A stretch of DNA of 64,000 bases from DATBLE01 sp963764565 (GTDB lineage: Bacteria > Actinomycetota > Thermoleophilia > Gaiellales > Gaiellaceae): positions 30,701-94,700 of the forward strand of contig CAVXTD010000017.1 in the NCBI GenBank assembly GCA_963764565.1, written 5' to 3'. The notes below the pieces were generated by a model that saw only the letters and a program-made list of their open reading frames with translations, was not told the origin of the DNA and did not search any database. A program made the translations under genes and the position numbers. Below are positions 25,679 to 36,244 of the stretch, piece by piece (the first letter of the stretch is position 1; the number at the start of each line of letters is the position of its first letter).

Positions 25679-28375
25679 GTGGCTACAACATCTGTCAAGC
25701 ACGTCCGCCGGAGCTGGATCCTCCGGCTCGGGCGCCGGGCCGCGTTTGGCTCTTTGTCGGAGTCGTCGCTACTCGCGTCCGCCGGCATCTGGACGATACA
25801 ACCTGCCGACGGCTCCGGAGCTGTTTGCGGCGCGTGCCGGCGGCATCACGCTGCCTTGGTGGGCAGCTCGCCGATCGTCTTCTACCTCGCCGAGACGTGC
25901 GTGGTGCACCTGCAGTTCCGCAAGCAGGCGCACACGCTCTCGCTGATCGAGATCGGGCTCGTGTCTCGGCCTGTTCTTCTCCTCGCCGGCGAGCCCTGCT
26001 GGTGGCGCAGCTCGCCGGTGCCGCGGCTCGCACTGACCGTGCACCGGCGCCAGCAGTGCCGGTCAAGCTCGCGTTCAACCTCGCGGAGTTGTCACTCTGC
26101 ACCGGCATTGCGCTGTGCGATCTTCCGTGGCGCTCGCGTCACGGCCGGCGCGGACGAGCGTGCACGTCTTGGCTGGCCGCGCTCGTCGCTGCGGCAGGTG
26201 CCCATGCGATCGGTAGTCCTGCTGGTCTTCCTCGGTCATCGCGGTGGCCGAGGGAACGGCTGGCGGCGCCGCAGCTGCCGCGGACGTTCGTCGATCTCGC
26301 TCGTCGGGGCTGTCGCGACGGCGTGCATCGGGCTGGTCGCGAGTCGAACTGATCGGTGAACGGGCCCGATCGCGCTGCCTGCTGCTCGTGCTGCCCGTCG
26401 ATCGCGTGCGGGCTCGCCTTCCGGGCCTACGTACCAGCAGCGCGAGCAGCGCGAGCATGTCGAGTTCCTGTACGAGTCGATGCGCGAGACGCAGGGCGCG
26501 GCGGAGTTCGGCCTCGCCGTCGGCCAGCTCCTCGTTGCCGCGCGGCGGCTGTTGCGCGCCGAGTACGCCGAGATCCTGCTGCTCTCGCAGACGCCGGGCG
26601 AGCCGGCTCTGCGCAGCGTGAGCGGCCCGGCGGGCGAGCTGCTCATGCATCGCCGAGTGTCGCTCTCCCCGGCCGACGACCTCGCACGTCGAGTACACGG
26701 AGCGCGGCCGACCGCGGTCCCGCTGCACGGGCGGCAGACGTGAGTCCGCATCCGCCTGCGACGACGTTCCTCGCAACCCGTGGAGCTCGACGACGCGGTG
26801 ATCGGCTGCCCTCCGAGGCGAGGAGCGCGTCTTTTGGGCCTTCTACTCGTCGGCGACAGGATCGGCGACGTCAGCACGTTCTCTCGAGGACGACCTAGTC
26901 CTCTCCTCGCGACGTTCTCGGGTCACGCAAGCGTCCTGCTCGAGAACGGAAGGCTCGAGCGCTCCCTGGCGCAGGTGACGGAGCTGAAGGAGGAGCTGCA
27001 GCAGCCAGGCCTACCACGACGCGCTCACCGGGCTGCCGAACCGTGCGTTCTTCACCGAGCGTCTGGTGGAGACACTCGCGCGCAGACCGACGACGAGACA
27101 ACGCACGCCGTCCTCTATCTCGATCTCGACCGTTTCAAGATCGATCAACGACAGCTGGGGGCACGCAGCCGGCGACGAGCTGCTCGTCCGGGTTGCGGAG
27201 CGCATCGACCAGAACCGTCCGCCCCGCGGACATTCCGGCCCGGCTCGGCGGCGACGAGTTCGCCGTGCTGCTCGAGAACACCGACGCGCCGCGGTGCCGA
27301 GCGTGTGGCGCATGCGGATCGTCGAGGCTCTCAGCCGGCACGTTCTCGCTGTCGGGCCGCGAGGTGAAGCGTGCACGCGAGCATCGGCATCGCTCTCACC
27401 GGGCCGCATGCACGACAGCGCCGAGGAGCTGCTTCGCAACGCCGACACCGCCATGTACACGCGCCAAGAGCGACGAGCGCATGCGCGCGCGCGGTATACG
27501 AGCCGAGGCTGCACACCCGCTTGCGCCGCCGGCAGCGAGCTCGCGATCGACGCTCGAGCGCGCAGTCGAGCGGGACGAGATCGTCGTCCACTACCAACCC
27601 GTCGTCTCGCTCGCCGACGGCACGCATCCAAGCGTTCGAAGCGCTCGCGCGCTGGCAGCACCCCGAGCGTGGGCTGCTCGTTGCCCGCCGACTTCCTCGG
27701 CGTCGCAGAGGAGAGCGGGCTGATCGTGGAGATCGGCGACGAACGTGCCTCGAACAGGCGTTGAGCTGCGCCGCCGACCTGGGAGAAGTGTGCTGCACCG
27801 GCAGCCGGCGACCTCGGACTCTGGGTGAACCTCGCGCCCGGCCGAGCTCACCAACGAGCGCCTCGATCGAAGACCTGGCGCTCAGCTGCTCGCAACGGTC
27901 GGGCTCGACCCGGAGCGACTGACCGATCGAGATCACCGAATCGAGCGTGATCCGCTAACGAGACGCGGCGCTCTGCACGCCATGCACCGGCTGCGCGAGC
28001 TCGGCATCCGCCTCTCGATCGACGACTTCGGCACCGGCTACTCGTCGCTCAGCCGGCTCGCGGAGTTCCCGATCGAGATGATCAAGATCCCCAAGGCGTT
28101 CGTCGACGCGGCTCATCGGCGGGGAACGCGAAAGCGAGCTTCGTCGACGCGATCCTCCGCCTCGTCGACTCGCTCGGACTCGTCGCTGTCGGCGAGGGCA
28201 TCGAACATGCGTCGCAGGCGCAGCAACTCCACGGCCTCGGTTGCGGCCTCGGCCAGGGTTACTTCTTCGGCCGCCCGGTGGGGAGAGACGAGGTGTTTCG
28301 GCCTGCTGCGCGCGGCCGCCGGCGGAGACGCCCTCGTCGCTTCCCCGCCGACCCCCGGCCCTCGAAGCGGCGTAG
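25679..28375 (+). CDS. membrane-anchored GAF-GGDEF-EAL cyclic-di-GMP protein (heavily frameshifted)
   Basis: Following the best frame at each point gives an N-terminal hydrophobic region with several helices (SSPIVFYLAETCVVHLQFRKQAHTLSLIEIGLV and after), a GAF-like segment (about 26460-26970), a GGDEF domain and an EAL domain. ARLGGDEFAVLLENT (about 27240) keeps the GGDEF signature; FEALARWQHP (about 27633) keeps EAL; IDDFGTGYSSLSRL (28018) and AVGEGIEHASQAQQLHGLG follow. Active-site motifs for both synthesis and hydrolysis look intact, so it may be bifunctional. Start (GTG) and stop are approximate because indels occur every 50-150 bases. Confidence 0.75.
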
Positions 28376-28456
28376 CTCGTCGGCGACCAGCCGCGCCCGG
28401 CGCGGGGCGGGTACCGGCCGAGACGTGCGCTGCCGCGTCGCGGCTAGAGTCGCCGG

Positions 28457-29311
28457 ATGCGCCGCTTCCGCTACGTCGTCTGCGACGTCTTCACCGACAC
28501 CCCGCTGGCCGGCAACCAGCTCGCGGTCTTCACGGACGCGCGAGAGGTGCCGGAGGAGCGGCTCCAGGATCTCGCCCGGGAGGTGAACTTCTCGCGAGAC
28601 GGTGTTCGTCTACCCGGCGGTCGGCCGAGGGGGCGCACGCGCGGATCCGGATCTTCACGCCGGCGGTCGAGGTGCCGTTCGCCGGCCACCCGACGCTCGG
28701 CTCCGCCTTCGTGCTCGCCGGGCCGCTTCAGCTCGGCGAGATCCGGCTCGAGACCGGGATGGGCGTCGTACCGGTGCGGCTCGAGCGCGAGGGCGCGCGG
28801 ATCGTCTTCGGCCGGATGGAGCAGCCGATCCCGAGCGTCGCGCCGCTACGAGGACGAGGCCGGGCTGCTGGCGGCGCTCGGCGTCGAGCGCTCCGAGCTG
28901 CCGGTCGAGGTCTACGACAACGGGCTCCAGCACGTGTTCGTCGTGCTCGGCTCGCGAGGCGGAGGTGGCGGCGCTGAAGCCCGACCTCGCGCCGGCTCGC
29001 AGACGTGCCGGAGGTGCTCGGCGTCAACGCGGTGGCCGGGCGCGGGGACTGCACTGGAAGACGCGGATGTTCATCCCCAGCGGCGGGTCGCCGAGGACCC
29101 CGCGACCGGGTCGGCCGCCGGGCCGCTCGCCGTCCACCTCGCCCGGCACGGCCGGATCGCCTTCGGCGACGAGATCGAGATCACGCAGGGGGTCGAGATC
29201 TCGCGGCCCTCGAAGCTGTACGCGCGGGTGGACGGCAGCGCCGACCGGATCGAGCGCGTCGAGGTCGGCGGCTCGGCGGTGGTCGTCGCCCGCGGCGAGT
29301 TCCAGCTCTAG
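28457..29311 (+). CDS. PhzF-family isomerase-like protein (several frameshifts)
   Basis: About 280 residues when frames are joined. The N-terminus YVVCDVFTDTPLAGNQLAVF is typical of PhzF, as is the later PAVEVPFAGHPTLGSAFVLA; the C-terminus has AEDPATGSAAGPLAVHLARHG. The catalytic-type Glu expected after VNFS (FSET-V) falls at a frameshift near 28600, so it cannot be checked. PhzF relatives isomerise or epimerise small acids; without phenazine genes nearby the substrate is unknown. Its stop TAG overlaps the stop of the convergent minus-strand gene (CTAG, 29308-29311). Confidence 0.78.
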   Translation: MRRFRYVVCDVFTDTPLAGNQLAVFTDAREVPEERLQDLAREVNFSRDGVRLPGGRPRGRTRGSGSSRRRSRCRSPATRRSAPPSCSPGRFSSARSGSRPGWASYRCGSSARARGSSSAGWSSRSRASRRYEDEAGLLAALGVERSELPVEVYDNGLQHVFVVLGSRGGGGGAEARPRAGSQTCRRCSASTRWPGAGTALEDADVHPQRRVAEDPATGSAAGPLAVHLARHGRIAFGDEIEITQGVEISRPSKLYARVDGSADRIERVEVGGSAVVVARGEFQL

Positions 29312-29700
29312 AGCGCAGACCGCCTCGATCTCGGGCAGCTCGAGCGCGAGGCCCCGCCAGAAGCGGCCGCCGTCCACGGACAGATAGAGGCGGTTTCGGG
29401 CGGCGTAGAGGACGACGTCGGGATCGTCGGGCGAGATCGCGACCGCGCGCCCGGCCGGAAGGCCGCGGCCCGACTCGCGCCACGTGCGGCCGCCGTCGTG
29501 CGAGACGACGAGCGGCGGCTTCGTATCGACGACGGCGACGACCGTCGAGCCTTCGGCGGCGGCCGCGACACGCGCGGCAGCGACAGCGCCGGCGCCGGCG
29601 GCGGCTCGAGCGGTTCCGGTCGGCGTCGAGCGCGATCACCGATCTCCTCGTCGAGGTCGACGACGGCGAGCCCGGCGGCGGTCTGAACGTGCGCGATCAT
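29308..29700 (-). CDS. short BNR/Asp-box repeat protein (frameshifted)
   Basis: About 130 residues. ATG 29700 overlaps the end of the kinase gene (ATGA) and begins IAHVQTAAGLAVVDL. After frame changes it continues VVAVVDTKPPLVVSHDGG, RTWRESGRGLPAG, and DPDVVLYAARNRLYLSVDGG, RFWRGLALELPEIEAVCAL. The two S-x-D-G-G-x-x-W motifs are Asp-box (BNR) turns of beta-propellers, but the protein is too short for a whole propeller. It may be a partial propeller. Function unknown. Confidence 0.6.
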   Translation of the reverse strand: MIAHVQTAAGLAVVDLDEEIGDRARRRPEPLEPPPAPALSLPRVSRPPPKARRSSPSSIRSRRSSSRTTAAARGASRAAAFRPGARSRSRPTIPTSSSTPPETASICPWTAAASGGASRSSCPRSRRSAL

Positions 29701-30496
29701 GCCGCCCGGCCCGAGAGCAGGCCGGCGACGAGCGCCGAGGCGATTCGCGCCGCGGCCGTGGGAGCGGCGCCGCGGCTGCGGGCGACGAGGTAGGCGGCGG
29801 CGAACGCGTCGCCTGCGCCGGTCGGATCGGCGCTCGCGACCGGCCGCGCTCGCACGAGCTCGGCGATGCCGTCGGCGAAGACAACGCACCCGCGGGAGCC
29901 GAGCGTGACGACCACCTCCGGAACGCCGAGCCGGCGCGAGCGTGCGCTCGTCGTAGCCGTCGACGAGCAGCTCGGCCTCCTCTTCGGCGAGCTTGAGGAT
30001 CGACACCGAGCGGAGCAGTCCGGGTCGTAGTCGCGCGTCGAGCATCGAGCGGCCCGGCTCGGGCGGGCCGGACGAGCCCCTGGCCGTCGAATGAGACCGG
30101 CGCCGGCCGCGGCGAGTGCGCGCGAGCGTCTCGGTGGGGAAGTCGCCGCGGGCGAGCGGCGCGACGTGCACCCAGCGCGCGGCGCCGAGCGCCACTCGTC
30201 GCCTCCTCGGGCGTCCACGGATCGGCGATCGCCTCGACGACCATGCGTCGCTGCTCGCCGTCGTAGGAGAAGAGAAGGCGGTCGTCGCCGCCGAGCTCCG
30301 CCAGCACGCGGGATGCCGAGCTCGACCAGGCGGGAGCAGAAGCCGGCGGTCGGCCGCGCGCGCACTTGGCCACGAGATCGCCGGCGCCGCGAGCGCTCGC
30401 AGCGCGCGGGCCGCGTAGTAGGGGCACCCACCGATACGCGGGGCGCCGCCCGGCGACGAGTCGAGCGACAGGGAGCCGACGACGGCGAGCTGTCAC
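29697..30496 (-). CDS. PfkB/ribokinase-family sugar kinase (several frameshifts)
   Basis: About 265 residues. The GTG start at 30496 overlaps the stop of the upstream membrane-protein gene (GTGA). Frame joining gives RLPVARLVAGRR, RLLFSYDGEQRRMVVEAIADPW, ALGAARWVHVAPLARGDFPTETLA, and the C-terminal kinase signature VVVTLGSRGCVVFADG followed by DPTGAGDAFAAAYLVA, which holds the catalytic Asp and anion hole. The substrate sugar or nucleoside is not clear. It lies downstream of the MoxR-DUF58 cluster and could be a passenger. Confidence 0.72.
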
Positions 30497-30998
30497 GGCG
30501 CGCGCAGGGCCGCTAGCCCGATGCAGCAGGACGGCGGCGATCGCCGCGGCGACGCCGACGGCGTGCAGCGCGACGCCGCCGCCGGCGGGACAGCGCGCCG
30601 ACTGCGAGCACGAGCGCCCCGAGCGCGACCGCGACGGCGGCGACGACGGCGAGCACGGCGACGCGCCGGAGCACGAGCTCGGGCGTCGCGCCGGTCCAGC
30701 GCTCCAGCGCGGCGAAGGCGAGCTCGGCCGACGAGGAGGAAGGCGGCGCCGTACAGCGGCGCCCGCCGGTCGACCGCGCCGTCGCGGACGAGGAAGAGGC
30801 CGGCGTACTCGCCGCCGAGGAGGACGAGCCCGCCGGTGACGAGCGGCCGGCGCTGCGCAGCGCGAGGGCGACGGCGAGCGCGAGCGCTGCCGCGGCGCCG
30901 ACCGACGCGAGCAGCCAGCCGAGGCGGCCGGCGACCAGGGCCGCGTGCGCGGCCAGACCCGGCGACGGCGAGTACGCGCCGCCGGCGCCGAGGGTCAG
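30493..30998 (-). CDS. integral membrane protein of the MoxR-DUF58 cluster (frameshifted)
   Basis: About 165 residues with four predicted hydrophobic helices, such as GRLGWLLASVGAAAALALAVALAL and VLRRVAVLAVVAAVAVALGALVLAVG. It starts near the DUF58 stop (30995) and ends near 30493, just before the kinase start. Both ends are approximate because of frameshifts and the lack of a normal start codon. No family could be recognised. Confidence 0.55.
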
Positions 30999-32274
30999 AC
31001 GCGCGCGAGCCTGGCGTGCCGCCTGAATGCCGTCACCTCCCCGAGCGCGCGGCGAGCGGCTCTCCGTCCCGCCACTCCGCGACCGCCGACGCCGGCCGCG
31101 AGGTACTCGTCGCGCAGCGCCTCGCGGCGCAGCTTCCAGAGCCTGAACGCCAGCCGCGCGGCCCGGCTGCGGCCCGGCTGGACGTACGGCAGCGGCGAGA
31201 TCTCGACGACCGCGACGTCGAAGCCGCGCGCGCGCAGATCGAGCAGAGCGCCGGCGGAGCGCTCGTCGAGCAGCGCGGTCAGCCCGATCACGAGCGCCTG
31301 GGGCGGCAGCGTGCGGCTCGGGACGACGTCGATCGAGCGCCACGCGTAGCTGAGCGAGATCTGGGTGTCGAGCAGCGCGTCGACGATCCGGTAGAGCTGG
31401 TGGACGCCCGGTCCCGGGCGCGAGCCAGCGGAGCATGCCGCCGAAGGAGACGAGGCCGACGCGGTCGCGCCGGCGGGCGTACTGCGCGGCGATCGAGGCG
31501 GCCGCGCGGACGGCGAGGTCGAGCGTCCCCGACGCCGCGTCGCGCGCCTCGGCGAAGCTGTCCAGGAAGAGCGACGACGTCCGCGTTGCGCTCCGGGTGC
31601 TGCTCGTTGACCCACAGCTCCCCGCGGCGGGCGCTCGCCCGCCAGTTGATCCGCCGGACGCGGTCGCCGAAGGCGAACGGGCGCAGGTCGGCGAACTCGG
31701 TTCCCTCGCCCTTGTGCCGCGAGCGCTCGTCGCCTGCGAAGAGCTGCGTCTCCGCCGGGCGAACGAGCTCGCGGAGGGTCTCCTCGCGCGGGAAAGACGC
31801 TCACCGGGACCGCGCTCCGCGACCTGCCCGGCGTGGACGAAGAGGCCGAGCAGGTCGCGGGCGCGGACGTGGACGTCGCCGAGGCGCGTAGGCGCCCCAG
31901 CGCTCGGCGCGCAGGCGCAGGCGGCAGCGTGCCGGGCCGCCGGCCGCGATCCGGACGGCGACCGGGTTGTCGCCGTCGGCGACGGCGAGCGCCGGCGGGA
32001 GCTCGAGCCAGAGCTCGGCCCGCTCGAGCGGCGCGCGGCCGCGAGCTCGCAGCTCGACGTTCGAGCTCCTCGCCCTCGATAACACGGTCGCGGTCGAGTC
32101 GACCTCGACCTCGCAGCTCGGGTCGCCCGCGAGCGCGAGCCCGGCGGCGAGGACGGCAGGAACGGCGCTGCGAGCGCCGCCAGCTCGGGCCGGCCGGGTG
32201 ACGAGCGCGGCGATCAGGCCGAGGCCGGCGAGCGCGGCGTAGGCGGCGACCTTCGGCGAGGCCGCGCGGCTCAC
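30995..32274 (-). CDS. DUF58 protein (vWA-like), partner of MoxR (several frameshifts)
   Basis: About 420 residues. GTG 32274 overlaps the MoxR stop and begins VSRAASPKVAAYAALAGLGLIAALV, a membrane helix. The middle carries the DUF58 core: FGDRVRRINWRASARRGELWVNE, then VVLFLDSFAEARDAA, a vWA-like metal-site strand, and RRRDRVGLVSFGGMLRWLAPGTG. It ends FRRHARLARV. MoxR-DUF58 pairs act as chaperone-like systems that insert metals or assemble complexes; the client here is unknown. Indels are frequent. Confidence 0.75.
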
Positions 32275-33227
32275 GGGCCGGCGAACGTCCTCGGCCGGCG
32301 GCGTCGGCACCGTCTCGAGCGGCTCGCGCGACGACGTCCTCGGCGCCGGACGCGCTGCACCCAGAGCTCGGGCCGGAGCGACGAGCCGGTGGGCGAGCGC
32401 CGGCACGGCGACCGCCTTGACGTCGTCGGGGATGACGAAGTCGCGGCCGTCGAGCACCGCGCGCGCGCGCGCGAGCTTGAGCATCGCGAGGCTGCCGCGC
32501 GGGCTGGCCCCGACCTGGACGCTCGCGGCTCTCGCGCGTCGCGCGGACGAGGTCGACGATGTAGTAGCCGATGCTCTCGGCGACGTGGACCTCCTCGAGC
32601 GCCTGCTGCATCGCGCGCAGCGTCCCGCCGTCGACGACGGGCGCAGCTCGACCTCGTCGTGCGCCGCTCGCGCCGGCGCTCGAGCACGCCGAGCTCGTCC
32701 GTCGCGCGACGGATAGCCGAGCCGATGCGCAGGAGGAAGCGGTCGAGCTGCGCCTCGGGCAGCGGGTAGGTGCCCTCGTACTCGATCGGGTTCTGGGTCG
32801 CGAGCACGAGAAACGGCCGCTCGAGCGGGCGCGTCCGCCCCTCGATCGTCACCTGGCGCTCCTGCATCGCCTCGAGCAGCGCCGCCTGCGTCTTCGGCGG
32901 AGCGCGGTTGATCTCGTCGGCGAGCAGCAGGTTGGTGAAGATCGGGCCGGGGCGGAACTCGAACTCGGCGGTGCGCTGGTCGAACACCGACGAGCCGGTC
33001 ACGTCGGAGGGCATCAGGTCGGGCGTGAACTGGATGCGCGCGAAGCCGAGCGCCGGCGACCTGGGCGAACGAGCGCGCGATCAGCGTCTTCGCGAGGCCG
33101 GGGTAGTCCTCGATCAGCACGTGCCCGTCCGCGAGCACGCCGAGCAGGACGAGCTCGAGCGCGCTCGCGCTTGCCGACGACCGCGCGCTCGACCTCGTCG
33201 AGCATGCCGGTTCGAGAGCTCCGCCAC
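32271..33227 (-). CDS. MoxR-family AAA+ ATPase (several frameshifts)
   Basis: About 315 residues. The GTG start at 33227 gives AELSNRMLDEVERAVVGKRE, then Walker A-like EDYPGLAKTLIARSFA, the MPSDVTGSSVFDQR loop, Walker B LLADEINRAPPKTQAALLEAM, sensor 1 LATQNPIEYEGTYPLPEAQLDRFL and a C-terminal lid. This is a classical MoxR order. MoxR proteins use ATP to remodel a target together with a vWA protein, here the overlapping DUF58 gene. It follows the small membrane protein gene by about 10 bases. Confidence 0.82.
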
Positions 33228-33237
33228 CTCGCCGGGT

Positions 33238-33712
33238 TCACAGGCGCTCCAGCGCCTCGACCGCGGCCTCGATCGCGCCGAGCGGCGCCGCCGGGAGCGC
33301 TGGTCGTCGGGGCGCGGGCGGTCGGGCCGGACGAGCTCCCAGGCCGCCGGGCCGAGGAGCTGCGGCGGCGCGGCCGTCCGGCGCGTCGAGGTCGATCCCG
33401 CGCGCGCGAAGCGTCCCCGCCGCGATGCGGCGCAGGGTCGGGCGGAGCCGGAAGTAGGGGTCGAACGCCGACTCGGCGGCGAGCTGCCACAACCGCTCCA
33501 GCTCGGCGAGGTCGGCAGGGCGCCGGATCGGCGGCGGGCGGCTGGCGCGATCGAGCGGCGAGGGCGGCTCCGGGGGCAGCCGTGCGACGGTCGTGCGGAG
33601 GACCGCGAGGAGCGCGAGCGCGCCGAGCGAACAGGAAGTAGACGTCGAGCGCGAGCGAGCGCTCGCCGGGGCGGCAGCGAGCGCCGCCGCCGAGGGCGGC
33701 CGTCGCCGTCAG
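33238..33712 (-). CDS. small membrane protein between DUF4129 and MoxR
   Basis: About 150 residues. After a short N-terminus a hydrophobic helix (VYFLFALGALALLAVLRTTVA, joined over a frameshift) is followed by a proline-rich linker and a soluble domain: ELERLWQLAAESAFDPYFRLRPTLRRIAAG, then GIDLDAPDGRAAALL and a C-terminal EAAVEALERL. No ATG or GTG is visible at the expected start, which lies at the DUF4129 stop, so the start is a guess. Similar small proteins sit at this position in actinobacterial MoxR clusters; function unknown. Confidence 0.55.
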
Positions 33713-34581
33713 CGAGCGCGACGAGCGGGCGGAGGCGGGTCAGGCCGATCCCGCAGCTCGTCGCGGAGCGGCACGAGGGCCGCGATCGCCTCTTCCTTCA
33801 TCTCGGCGTCGACGCATGCGGGCTGAACTTCGCCCGCTCGAAGAGCGCGGTCAGCCGCGCCACCGAGGCGGCGCCCGCGCCGACGCCCGGCAGCGTGCGG
33901 CGCAGGTACTCCCGCGGCGCCTCCGCAGGGCTGCGCGGCAGGCCGGACCGCGCGAGCGCGCGCTCCATCCGCGCGTAGGCGGCGATCACGGCGCGCCGGG
34001 GGTCGGGGTCGGCGCGCAGGTCGTCGAGCGTCGCGTCGAGAGCGAGCGCGAGCGCCGCTGCGACCGGCGGCCGAGCGGCCCTGCGGGCGCGGCCCGAGCA
34101 GAAGCCTGGCGGCGACCGAGGCCGGCAGGCGTGAGCCGACGAGACGACGACCGGCGCCCAGTCGAACGGGACCGCTCTGCGCGCGGCGGTCGACGCTCCT
34201 TCTGGGCGGGCCGACCAGCGGATCGAGCGGGTTGTCGCGGCTCCTCGAGTGTCCGAAGCCGGTGAGAGCAGGACGATCAACGCCGCGACGGTCGTCCGAA
34301 GGAGATCAGGGCCACGAGCGTGCGCCAGTTGCCCCGCATGCGGGGGCGCGATCCTTCCTGCCTGGCCGATGACGAACAGGTAGACCGCCGCCGCAGACGA
34401 CGCGATCGAGCCGGCGGCGGCGATCAGCAGGAGGGCGTACTCGAGGAGGATGCCGGTCGAGCGCGCGGGAGTGCCCGCCGCCGGAAGTGGGTGTGGGCCC
34501 GGCTGGCGAGGCCGACAGCGGCCACGAGGCCGAACAGCGCGACCGCCGCGATGATCGTGCGCCGCCGGCCGCTCCCGCCAT
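33709..34581 (-). CDS. DUF4129-containing membrane protein (several frameshifts)
   Basis: About 285 residues. ATG 34581 starts a membrane helix (IIAAVALFGLVAAVGLASRA across a frameshift). Two more hydrophobic helices follow, then a cytoplasmic C-terminal DUF4129-type domain with RRAVIAAYARMERALARSGLPRSPAEAPREYL and RLTALFERAKFSPH. This order and the conserved P-E-A-P-R-E-Y-L block are typical. DUF4129 proteins accompany MoxR/DUF58 and transglutaminase genes in actinobacteria. It is the first gene of the minus-strand cluster; a 17-base palindrome lies about 50 bases upstream. Confidence 0.7.
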
Positions 34582-34630
34582 GGGGCGAATCGTACGGAGG
34601 CCCGGCTCCGGCGAAAGCGCCGCTTCGACC

Positions 34631-34647
34631 CCAGTGTCAGACACTGG
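34631..34647. repeat. 17-base palindrome (GTGTCAGACAC core)
   Basis: CCAGTGTCAGACACTGG is a perfect inverted repeat with one central base. A second, shorter copy of the same core lies at 34743-34757. It has no T-run and may be a REP-like element. Confidence 0.7.
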
Positions 34648-34742
34648 TCGGCGGAGTGACGGAAATGGAGACGGAAGCGCGGCGGCGGGCTGTGTTTGTG
34701 CTTGTTCATGGCGTTGAGCCGCGGGCCGGACGGGACCTGGCC

Positions 34743-34757
34743 CGGTGTCAGACACCG
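34743..34757. repeat. 15-base palindrome (GTGTCAGACAC core)
   Basis: CGGTGTCAGACACCG shares its core with 34631-34647, 96 bases away. It lies about 23 bases beyond the stop of the cytX-like gene, so it may double as a weak terminator stem. Confidence 0.65.
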
Positions 34758-34779
34758 CGCACTCGAATGTGCCGCGGCG

Positions 34780-36116
34780 TTACGTCTCTGCGACGGCGGC
34801 TCGGGTCAGGCGCGCGGCGAGGCCGGCCAGCCCCGAGAGCGCGAACGCCGCCGCGAAGCTCGGCACCGAGGCGGTGAAGTCGAACGGCGCGGATCTGGTG
34901 GTGGATCAGCGACAGCCACCAGCTCGGCCCGTTCGGAGAGAGCCACTGGTAGAGGCCGAACCCGACCAGCCAGGCGGCGATCTGCGCCGGGCGGACGGCC
35001 GGGGCGGCGAAGAAGCGGTCGCTCGAATACCGGCAGCCCGACAGGAGCCAGTCCGCGATCAGCACCCCGAGCAGCGGGACGAAGAACGATCCGAGCAGGA
35101 AGAGGAAGGTCTGGTAGCTGCGCAGATCGATCAGCAGCGCTCCGCCGGTCGCGATCACGGCCGAGGCGCCGATCAGCAGTCGCTGCGGCACCTGCGGCAC
35201 CAGGTTCTGAAGCGAGACCGCGGCCGAGTACACGTTGGCGAAAGCCTCGTCCGTCTCGTCAACGGTCAGGGCGAGCAGTGCCAGCGCAGCCGCGATGCCG
35301 CCGCCGGCGATCGCGACCAGGATCAGCTCGGGATGATCCGGATCGACGCCGCGCGAGAGGACGAGCACCGACCCGAAGCCGAACTGGAAGAACGTCGGCA
35401 GGAGGTAGCCGAGCCCGACGCCGAAGAAGGCGCTGCGGCGGTCGCGCGAGAAGCGGGTGTAGTCGGCGACGAGCGGCGCCCAGGAGACGGTGACCGCGAT
35501 GACGATGTCGACGGCGACCCAGAACGACCCGTGGTGGCCCTCGCCCCGACCAGACATGATGGCCGCCCGAGCCGTCGAGGATCCACCAGGTCAGGTAGAC
35601 GAGCGACGCGACCACGGCCCAGATCGCGACCTTGCGGACGTAGCGGCGCACGAAGCCGACCGGCCCGAGGAGGGCGAGCGCAGCGGTCAGGCCGCCGAAA
35701 AGCACCGTCCACATCCACGTCGCCTTGAAGCCGACCAGCTTGTCGCAGAGGAGGCCGGCGGCGGTGGCGATCACGATCAGCTCGAAGATCGCCCAGCCGA
35801 AGCACTGGAGCACGTTCAGGACCGTCGCCAGGTACGAGCCGCGGTGCCCGAGCGGGGCGCGCTGGAGCACCATCGCCGGCACGCGCCCGTCCGCGCCGAT
35901 CATCCCGGCGACGGCGAGCATGCTGTTTCCGATCACGCCGCCGACGAGCGTTGCCAGCAGTGCCTTGCCGAGCGACAGGTCGAAGAAGCCCGGCAGGACG
36001 AGCACGAGCAGCGAGATGCCCAGGTTCGTCCAGAGCAGGAACGTGTCGGTCAGGCCGAGCACGCGCATGCGCTCGGGGACGGGCTCGATCCCCCAGGACG
36101 GTGCCTCCTTGCTCAT
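34780..36116 (-). CDS. cytX: NCS1-family transporter, probably hydroxymethylpyrimidine/thiamine precursor permease (two frameshifts)
   Basis: About 445 residues with around 12 membrane helices. NCS1 features include the N-terminal PVPERMRVLGLTDTFLLWTNLGISLLV, VLQCFGWAIFELIVIA, WAPLVADYTRFSRDRRSAFFG and LPTFFQFGFGS. Extra bases occur near 35552 (after WSGRG) and near 34893; reading past the second gives a stop at 34780. The gene is directly preceded by a TPP riboswitch, which for this family indicates a thiamine-precursor transporter of the CytX type. ATG 36116 is set by a ribosome-binding site inside the riboswitch P1 stem. Confidence 0.85.
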
Positions 36117-36120
36117 TGAA

Positions 36121-36202
36121 CGCCTCCCTTCGCCGGTACGAGCCGGATCAGGTTCGACGGGTGTGTTCTCAGCCCGACCTTGGCGGGCACCCCGGTGAGG
36201 CG
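36121..36202 (-). promoter_or_regulatory. TPP riboswitch (THI element)
   Basis: On the minus strand the conserved TPP aptamer pieces appear in order: P1 CGCCTC, GGGGTGCCCG, GGCTGAGA, ACCCGTCGAACCTGATCCGG, then GTACCGGCGAAGGGAGGCG. P1 closes GAGGCG (36197-36202) with the 3' strand at 36121-36126. The Shine-Dalgarno GGGAGG overlaps that 3' strand and lies 6 bases before the ATG, so ligand binding should hide it directly. Confidence 0.95.
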
Positions 36203-36244
36203 AGTCTATCGCCTGGCCGGGAAGGAGTACAGGTAGGATTCCGA

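Noticed and set aside
28457..29311. Part of a phenazine biosynthesis cluster
   Set aside because: PhzF-like proteins are common outside phenazine pathways and no other phz gene is visible.
34743..34757. Classical intrinsic terminator of cytX
   Set aside because: The stem is short and no T-run follows it on the minus strand; the same core occurs again 96 bases away.
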